Positions 37,685 to 41,624 of a DNA stretch of 41,624 bases are shown in pieces. Under the pieces are notes generated by a model. The model did no database searches and was not told the DNA's origin. It was given only the letters and a program-made list of their open reading frames with translations. The first letter of the stretch is position 1. Each line of letters opens with the position of its first letter. The stretch is from a virus: the IMG/VR virus record IMGVR_UViG_3300025073_000341, positions 1 to 41,624 of that record; one strand, given 5' to 3'. Position numbers and translations under genes: made by a program.

Positions 37685-37985
37685 GCGTCACCTTCTGCTT
37701 GTAGTCGGGATGCCGCCTTGCGAGGAAGAATTGCAACGCCTTGATGTTGTCGCCCACGATTGCCTGCCCCTTGAGAACCTGCTCGGCGTTCTGCAGGTCT
37801 TCCCATTCGTAGCGTTCCATCTCCTCCTTGAAAAAGGGGAATTTCTCCATCCACTCATACATCGTCTGTCGGGAGATGTCGGTGTCCCGGCATGCCTTCG
37901 CCTTGTTGCAAAAGCAATCACGGTACGATTTCAGGAATCGAAACTGTACTGCGGTCAGTTCGGTTTTGTTAGGTTCCTCGTCCAT
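37530..37985 (-). CDS. terS: Terminase small subunit
   Basis: 151 residues. The N-terminus has a helix-turn-helix pattern (LTAVQFRFLKSYRDCFCNKAKACRDTDISRQTMYEWMEKFPFFK), then a helical oligomerisation region and a charged tail. It would recognise the packaging site and feed the large subunit. The last third is also read in another frame by the large subunit, so the tail may be less constrained. ATG at 37985 follows GAT. A 71-base gap separates it from the ParB-like gene. Confidence 0.82.
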   Translation of the reverse strand: MDEEPNKTELTAVQFRFLKSYRDCFCNKAKACRDTDISRQTMYEWMEKFPFFKEEMERYEWEDLQNAEQVLKGQAIVGDNIKALQFFLARRHPDYKQKVTHDGEIKQKHELDDATLRYLERWNHLEPGRTGDHGVVRGVAGDTPKATEQGG

Positions 37986-38056
37986 ATCTCATAAAACATG
38001 CGAAAAGTGTCAGGTTGTGTAAACTACCCCACTTGCACACCTTTCGTCTTTTTCTC

Positions 38057-38833
38057 TCAACCCAGCGAAGAATCTCCAATGTCTCCCAGTTCCTCATCCT
38101 CGCATCGCTCAAGCACGAAAATGCCCAGCTTGTCCCCCTTCGTCCCTTCCATTCTCAACCTGTCGAAAAACCCCGTCAACCTTCGGTAAATGGCCGAGGT
38201 CAGGCGTACCCGATAAACCCTCCGCACCTGTATCTCGCATTCCCCCTCCTGCCCTTGGTCGAGCAGTTCCCGAATCTTCTTGAACGTTTCCTCGTCCACC
38301 CCCGCCTTGATGGTGTTCTCGGGGGTCGCCTTGCCTTCCTCGAAGGAAACGTCGTTCTGGACGAATTTGTCCCAGTCGAACGCCAGCATGTCCAACCGTT
38401 CCTGAACCTCCTTGTCCGTGAATGGCAGACGCTTCCGTCCCGCCTCGCTGATCTCCAAAAGCACCTTGGCGAGCTTGAGGTCGTTGATCGGGATCTTGAT
38501 CAAGTCCTTGTTGAGCGTCCGGGTCATCGCCTCGTCCCTTGAGAGTTTGCCGAGGTTGTTGATCGGCACTTCGGTCGCCCCGAGTTCCCGCAGGGCAAGA
38601 TAGCGGTGCTGGCCGTCCACGATCTCGAACGAGCCGTCCTCCGTCTCCCTGCATTCCACCGGCTCGGTGAACCCGTGATCCAAAATCGTCTTTACGAGTT
38701 TTTCGTAAAGTTCCCTGTTCTCCTTGCTTTCTTCGAGCGAATCCTTCGGGTTGTAGTCGTTCATGCGCACCTTGTCCACGGGGACGAATTGCACGTTGAT
38801 CGCTATTCCCAGCTCACCCCTCTTGTTTGCCAT
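38057..38833 (-). CDS. ParB/Srx-like domain protein
   Basis: 258 residues. The N-terminal 115 hold a ParB/Srx fold: VDKVRMNDYNP, then VKTILDHGFTEPVECRE, the nucleotide-binding motif DGQHRYLALRELG (73-85) and TLNKDL (106-111). A helical region (KLAKVLLEISEAG...TDKEVQERLDMLAFDWDKFV) and a C-terminal strand part follow, with no clear helix-turn-helix, so it is not a typical plasmid or chromosome ParB. It overlaps the end of the DpdA-like gene by 31 bases. In bacterial dpd clusters the DpdB protein of this superfamily works with DpdA. Confidence 0.8.
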   Translation of the reverse strand: MANKRGELGIAINVQFVPVDKVRMNDYNPKDSLEESKENRELYEKLVKTILDHGFTEPVECRETEDGSFEIVDGQHRYLALRELGATEVPINNLGKLSRDEAMTRTLNKDLIKIPINDLKLAKVLLEISEAGRKRLPFTDKEVQERLDMLAFDWDKFVQNDVSFEEGKATPENTIKAGVDEETFKKIRELLDQGQEGECEIQVRRVYRVRLTSAIYRRLTGFFDRLRMEGTKGDKLGIFVLERCEDEELGDIGDSSLG

Positions 38834-39585
38834 AGGTCTGTGATAAATTTTTGGGCTTTCAGGTATTCCCTGACGTTCGTCTGGTTGATGACCTTGTAGT
38901 CGGCGGCATGGAGCATGTACTGATCCAAGTCCTGATCGGGGTCTTTCTTGCTCCGGGAGACGAGCTTGCCGTCCTTGAACCGTACCATGTGCCGGAACTT
39001 CCCGCCCATGAGCCAGCTCGTCGCATCCACCGAGTACCACGGGTATCGCTCCCATGCCCAGAACGCATTGACCCCGAAGCCGTGAACCTTCACCGGCCAG
39101 TGCCTCTTGATGACCGAGAAGCAGGAGTCGAGCCACTTCTTCATCTTCCTTGGGCGGATTGCCAATGGCACAAGCCCCCCGAGGGCGATGTAGTCGTACT
39201 TCTCGCACATCCGTTCCAGTTCTTCGAGCGGCGAACCCGCATGAAAGGTCGGGAGCGGTTTGAGTCCCGCCGATTCCATTTTCTCGATGTTCTTGGCGGT
39301 TGCCTGCCAGTCGCCGATCACGTCGAGCCCGGCATAAACCTCGAAGCAATCCTCGTACTTCTTGATGTATTCGATGTACCCGTCCAAGTCCACGGTCTCC
39401 CCGCTTGCGAAGGCGGAGAACGCACCGGAGTCGAGAAACAGCTCTTTGTCGAGCAACCCGTACTCTTGATGCCATGCCCGATAGTCCTTCCTGCGGAACA
39501 AGATGTAGCTTTCAAGCAAACACTCCACGCCCTCCACCTCGGCGATCTCCTTGTCCGTCGTGTATCCGGCGAAGTAGAGGCGCAT
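38803..39585 (-). CDS. dpdA: DpdA-like DNA transglycosylase
   Basis: 260 residues, related to tRNA-guanine transglycosylases. Visible motifs: LFLDSGAFSAF (D52, expected base-binding Asp), AGLDVIGDW (D88, likely nucleophile), YIALGGLVPLA, VHGFGVNAFW (168-177), YPWYSVDATSW (181-191). DpdA enzymes exchange guanine in DNA for a 7-deazaguanine. The full preQ0 operon upstream supports this job. It is shorter than bacterial DpdA, as phage versions are. It starts after TGATATG and overlaps the ParB-like gene by 31 bases. Confidence 0.85.
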   Translation of the reverse strand: MRLYFAGYTTDKEIAEVEGVECLLESYILFRRKDYRAWHQEYGLLDKELFLDSGAFSAFASGETVDLDGYIEYIKKYEDCFEVYAGLDVIGDWQATAKNIEKMESAGLKPLPTFHAGSPLEELERMCEKYDYIALGGLVPLAIRPRKMKKWLDSCFSVIKRHWPVKVHGFGVNAFWAWERYPWYSVDATSWLMGGKFRHMVRFKDGKLVSRSKKDPDQDLDQYMLHAADYKVINQTNVREYLKAQKFITDLWQTRGVSWE

Positions 39586-39586
39586 A

Positions 39587-39742
39587 TCAAAAAAGCATCC
39601 CCACGGCCTTGAAGCCGAGGAAAATGCCGATGATTCCCATGATGCCCGAAAAGACGGGCGGTGCGGGAATCGGGAGCTTGAGGAGGGCGAAGACGACTCC
39701 GACGATCCCCCCGGTCAGGAGTGAGAGCAGGATTTCACGCAT
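39587..39742 (-). CDS. XapX-domain small membrane protein, 51 aa
   Basis: Fits exactly between dpdA and the folE fusion gene. It reads MREILLSLLTGGIVGVVFALLKL, then PIPAPPVFSGIMGIIGIFLGF and a short tail. This is the XapX domain: two short membrane helices joined by a PxPAPP loop. The family's role is not known; members often lie beside transporter or metabolic genes. ATG at 39742 follows CAT. Its stop lies one base before the dpdA ATG, so the two are co-translated. Confidence 0.78.
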   Translation of the reverse strand: MREILLSLLTGGIVGVVFALLKLPIPAPPVFSGIMGIIGIFLGFKAVGMLF

Positions 39743-39745
39743 ATG

Positions 39746-40732
39746 CTATCGCAATGAATCGAAGAATTCGCTTCGGGCGGCGGGGTTCTCAAGGAACACG
39801 CCGGTCATCTTGTTGGTCGTCATCACGGAGTTCTGCTTGTTCACGCCCCGTGACTTCATGCAGAGGTGCTGTGCCTCGATCATCACGGCCACACCCTTCG
39901 GGCAGAGCTTGTCGTTGAGGAAGGCGGCCACCTGCTCGGTGATGCGCTCTTGGTTCTGCAACCGCCGTGCGAACAGGTCTACCACACGGGCGAGCTTCGA
40001 GATGCCGACGATCTTCCCGTTCGGGATATAGGCGACGTGCGCCCGTCCGAAGAACGGGAGGAGATGATGCTCGCAGGTCGAATGAAACTCAATGTCCTTG
40101 AGAAGCACCATCTGGTCGTAGCCCTCCGAGTCGAACACGGTCATGAATGCGTCCCCGTCGGTACGATAGCCCTCCGTGAGTTCCTTCCACGCCTTCGTCA
40201 CACGCTTGGGGGTTTTTTTCAATCCCTCACGGAGCGGGTCTTCCCCCATGCCACGGATGAGGGCGGTCACGGCCTGTTCCATGCCTCCCGGCGTGTCCTC
40301 CTGCGTCTCCCACGGGAAGACGAGCCATTCGTCCTTGCCGTATTCCATATAGGCATATGACGGAATGGAAAACTTCTGGGCATATTCCGAAGGGCGGAGT
40401 TTCGTGCTACTCACCACGACAGCCGAAAAAAGCCCTTGGATGGGTTCAAGGGTCGCACCCGTATCAATCAGGTCATCGACGACGACGCTGTTCTTCTCAA
40501 TTTTCCACGCTTCTTTTTCCGCAAGATCCAAGTACTGAAGACGGCACTCAACGTTGAGCTTCTTCAATTCATAGCCAAGAACGGAGGCGGGAACGGCACC
40601 GCCACGCAAAAGCCCGTAAATGACGAGGTCTTCTTTCAAAATACCGTCTGGGATGGCGGAGGTGGCAATCCATTCTGCGGCTCGTTGCATGGATTCCCTG
40701 ATGTACTCAAGGGAAACGTAGGTCTTTTTCAT
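39746..40732 (-). CDS. folE: Phosphoribosyltransferase - GTP cyclohydrolase I fusion
   Basis: 328 residues. Residues 1-145 are a purine phosphoribosyltransferase of Gpt type: [10 protein letters not shown] (41-50), the PRPP motif [12 protein letters not shown] (83-94) and EWLVFPWE (135-142) near the base pocket. Residues 150-328 are GTP cyclohydrolase I: zinc ligands C220, H223 and C291 in [12 protein letters not shown] and [10 protein letters not shown], with [17 protein letters not shown] between. The second domain makes dihydroneopterin triphosphate from GTP, the entry to preQ0. The first may turn free guanine to GMP. One unbroken frame links them. ATG at 40732 follows TTT. Confidence 0.92.
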   Translation of the reverse strand: MKKTYVSLEYIRESMQRAAEWIATSAIPDGILKEDLVIYGLLRGGAVPASVLGYELKKLNVECRLQYLDLAEKEAWKIEKNSVVVDDLIDTGATLEPIQGLFSAVVVSSTKLRPSEYAQKFSIPSYAYMEYGKDEWLVFPWETQEDTPGGMEQAVTALIRGMGEDPLREGLKKTPKRVTKAWKELTEGYRTDGDAFMTVFDSEGYDQMVLLKDIEFHSTCEHHLLPFFGRAHVAYIPNGKIVGISKLARVVDLFARRLQNQERITEQVAAFLNDKLCPKGVAVMIEAQHLCMKSRGVNKQNSVMTTNKMTGVFLENPAARSEFFDSLR

Positions 40733-40773
40733 AAAGGGAAATGGGGGTCTGCCGAAGCTCGCCCCCGAGATTA

Positions 40774-41430
40774 TCAGGCGTAGAAACCTTCCGGCTCGGT
40801 GATTCCCGCCTTTTCCATGGCCTCGATGCGCTCGGAACACGCCCCGCACTTTCCGCAGTGGCGTTCCAGCCCCTTATAGCACGTCCACGTCTTGTCATAC
40901 GGGACGCCCAGTTCCTTGCCACGGAGGGCAATGTCGCCCTTGTCCATGTCGATGAACGGGGCGAACACGGCGACGGGCTGGTAGTTTGCGATCATCGTCA
41001 CTGCGGACAACGCCGCCACGAACTCCTTGCGGCAGTCCGGGTAGATGGCGTGGTCGCCAGCATGCGCCCCGAAGAACACGTCCCCAGCACCGATGGACAC
41101 GGCGTGTCCGACGGCGACGGAGAGCATGATCATGTTTCGGTTCGGGACGACGGTCGCCTTCATGTTCTCGTCGGCGTAGTGGCCTTCCGGCACGTCCACG
41201 TCGTCGGTCAGGGCGGAACCCTTGAGAAGTCCGTTCACGGACGAGAGATCGACGACGTGGTGGGGAACCCCCAGCTCGGCGCAGATCGCACGGGCGTAGT
41301 CCAGCTCCTTCTTGTGACGCTGGCCATAGTCGAAGGACAGGGCGTGGACTTCGTACCCCAACGCACGCAGGTGGTACAGAAGGGTCACGGAATCCATACC
41401 CCCCGACAGGATTTGAACGGCTTTCTTCAT
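40774..41430 (-). CDS. queC: 7-cyano-7-deazaguanine synthase QueC
   Basis: 218 residues. Uses ATP and ammonia to turn 7-carboxy-7-deazaguanine into preQ0. PP-loop SGGMDS (9-14), [11 protein letters not shown] (34-44), [23 protein letters not shown], and four zinc cysteines (C184, C192, C195, C198). No glutamine amidotransferase domain is fused, so the simple preQ0 product is expected. The start at 41430 follows ACT and has GGAG nearby; it lies 10 bp after queE. Confidence 0.95.
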   Translation of the reverse strand: MKKAVQILSGGMDSVTLLYHLRALGYEVHALSFDYGQRHKKELDYARAICAELGVPHHVVDLSSVNGLLKGSALTDDVDVPEGHYADENMKATVVPNRNMIMLSVAVGHAVSIGAGDVFFGAHAGDHAIYPDCRKEFVAALSAVTMIANYQPVAVFAPFIDMDKGDIALRGKELGVPYDKTWTCYKGLERHCGKCGACSERIEAMEKAGITEPEGFYA

Positions 41431-41440
41431 AGTGGCTCCG

Positions 41441-41624
41441 TTAGACGGCACGCTTCGTGCCATGAATGAGAATGTGGACACGGGGACAGACACGCCACCC
41501 GAAGGTCAGGGCGATGTCCTCGGCGAGCTTGAAGCCCACGATCTGCGAGTCCCTCGTCACGCCTTCCGGCATGATGAGAACCCGGTCGTTGGGCATTCCG
41601 CTCTCTTGGACGATCTTCTGAATC
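41441..41624 (-). CDS. queE: QueE, 3' end (plus the repeated part)
   Basis: Continuation of the gene at 1-716. Bases 41471-41441 add the last residues (…LIHGTKRAV) and the TAA stop at 41441-41443. Bases 41472-41624 repeat the coding DNA of 1-153. Ten bases later queC starts, confirming the operon order queE-queC across the junction. Confidence 0.9.
   Translation of the reverse strand, partial: IQKIVQESGMPNDRVLIMPEGVTRDSQIVGFKLAEDIALTFGWRVCPRVHILIHGTKRAV
41472..41624. repeat. Terminal direct repeat, right copy
   Basis: Copy of 1-153 with C at 41498 in place of T at 27. See the left copy. The difference may be real variation in the phage population. Confidence 0.9.

Noticed and set aside
1-41624. 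Prophage or plasmid origin of the window
   Set aside because: No integrase, excisionase, repressor, attachment site, ParA or conjugation gene; the ends overlap as in a complete circular phage assembly.

Overview
The window is essentially one complete tailed double-stranded DNA bacteriophage genome of siphovirus type. Its last 153 bases repeat its first 153 with one synonymous difference, so the unit is a closed or circularly permuted molecule of 41,471 bp. The DNA is fairly GC-rich, genes are tightly packed, and there is no integrase or repressor, which points to a virulent phage. The host cannot be named. It is a peptidoglycan-bearing bacterium with a standard sigma70-like polymerase, because one promoter is an exact TTGACA-17-TATAAT. 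Almost every start codon follows a T (TATG) and few have a Shine-Dalgarno site, so initiation looks unusual.

Layout. Two divergent blocks start around 5.84-6.28 kb and converge at a bidirectional terminator at 13.30-13.33 kb. The rightward block (6.0-13.0 kb) holds about 20 small genes: zinc ribbons, an ERF annealing protein, a membrane-anchored transglycosylase, an HNH endonuclease and a YopX-like protein. It ends in an RNA region with its own promoter, an initiator-like tRNA(CAU), a structured RNA and the terminator. Everything else is leftward. From 5.84 kb down to 1 and on through the circle junction come a replication-initiator-like gene, small genes, peptide deformylase, an HNH protein, a RusA-like resolvase and the 7-deazaguanine operon (queD, queE, queC, a phosphoribosyltransferase-folE fusion, a XapX protein, a DpdA-like transglycosylase and a ParB-like protein). 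Then follow terminase, a portal-MuF fusion, protease/scaffold, capsid, fibres, lysis genes, connectors, tail tube, a frameshifted tail chaperone, tape measure, hub and a glycine-rich tip protein.

How it fits together. GTP is predicted to become preQ0 through FolE, QueD, QueE and QueC, and DpdA would exchange it for guanine in phage DNA. The guanine released could be recycled by the phosphoribosyltransferase domain fused to FolE. The initiator-like gene contains an exact copy of the bacterial chromosomal parS palindrome next to iteron-like repeats, so it is a candidate origin that host ParB may bind. The initiator-like tRNA, the peptide deformylase and the uniform U before AUG may together form a translation-initiation strategy. 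These three ideas are the most promising leads in the window.
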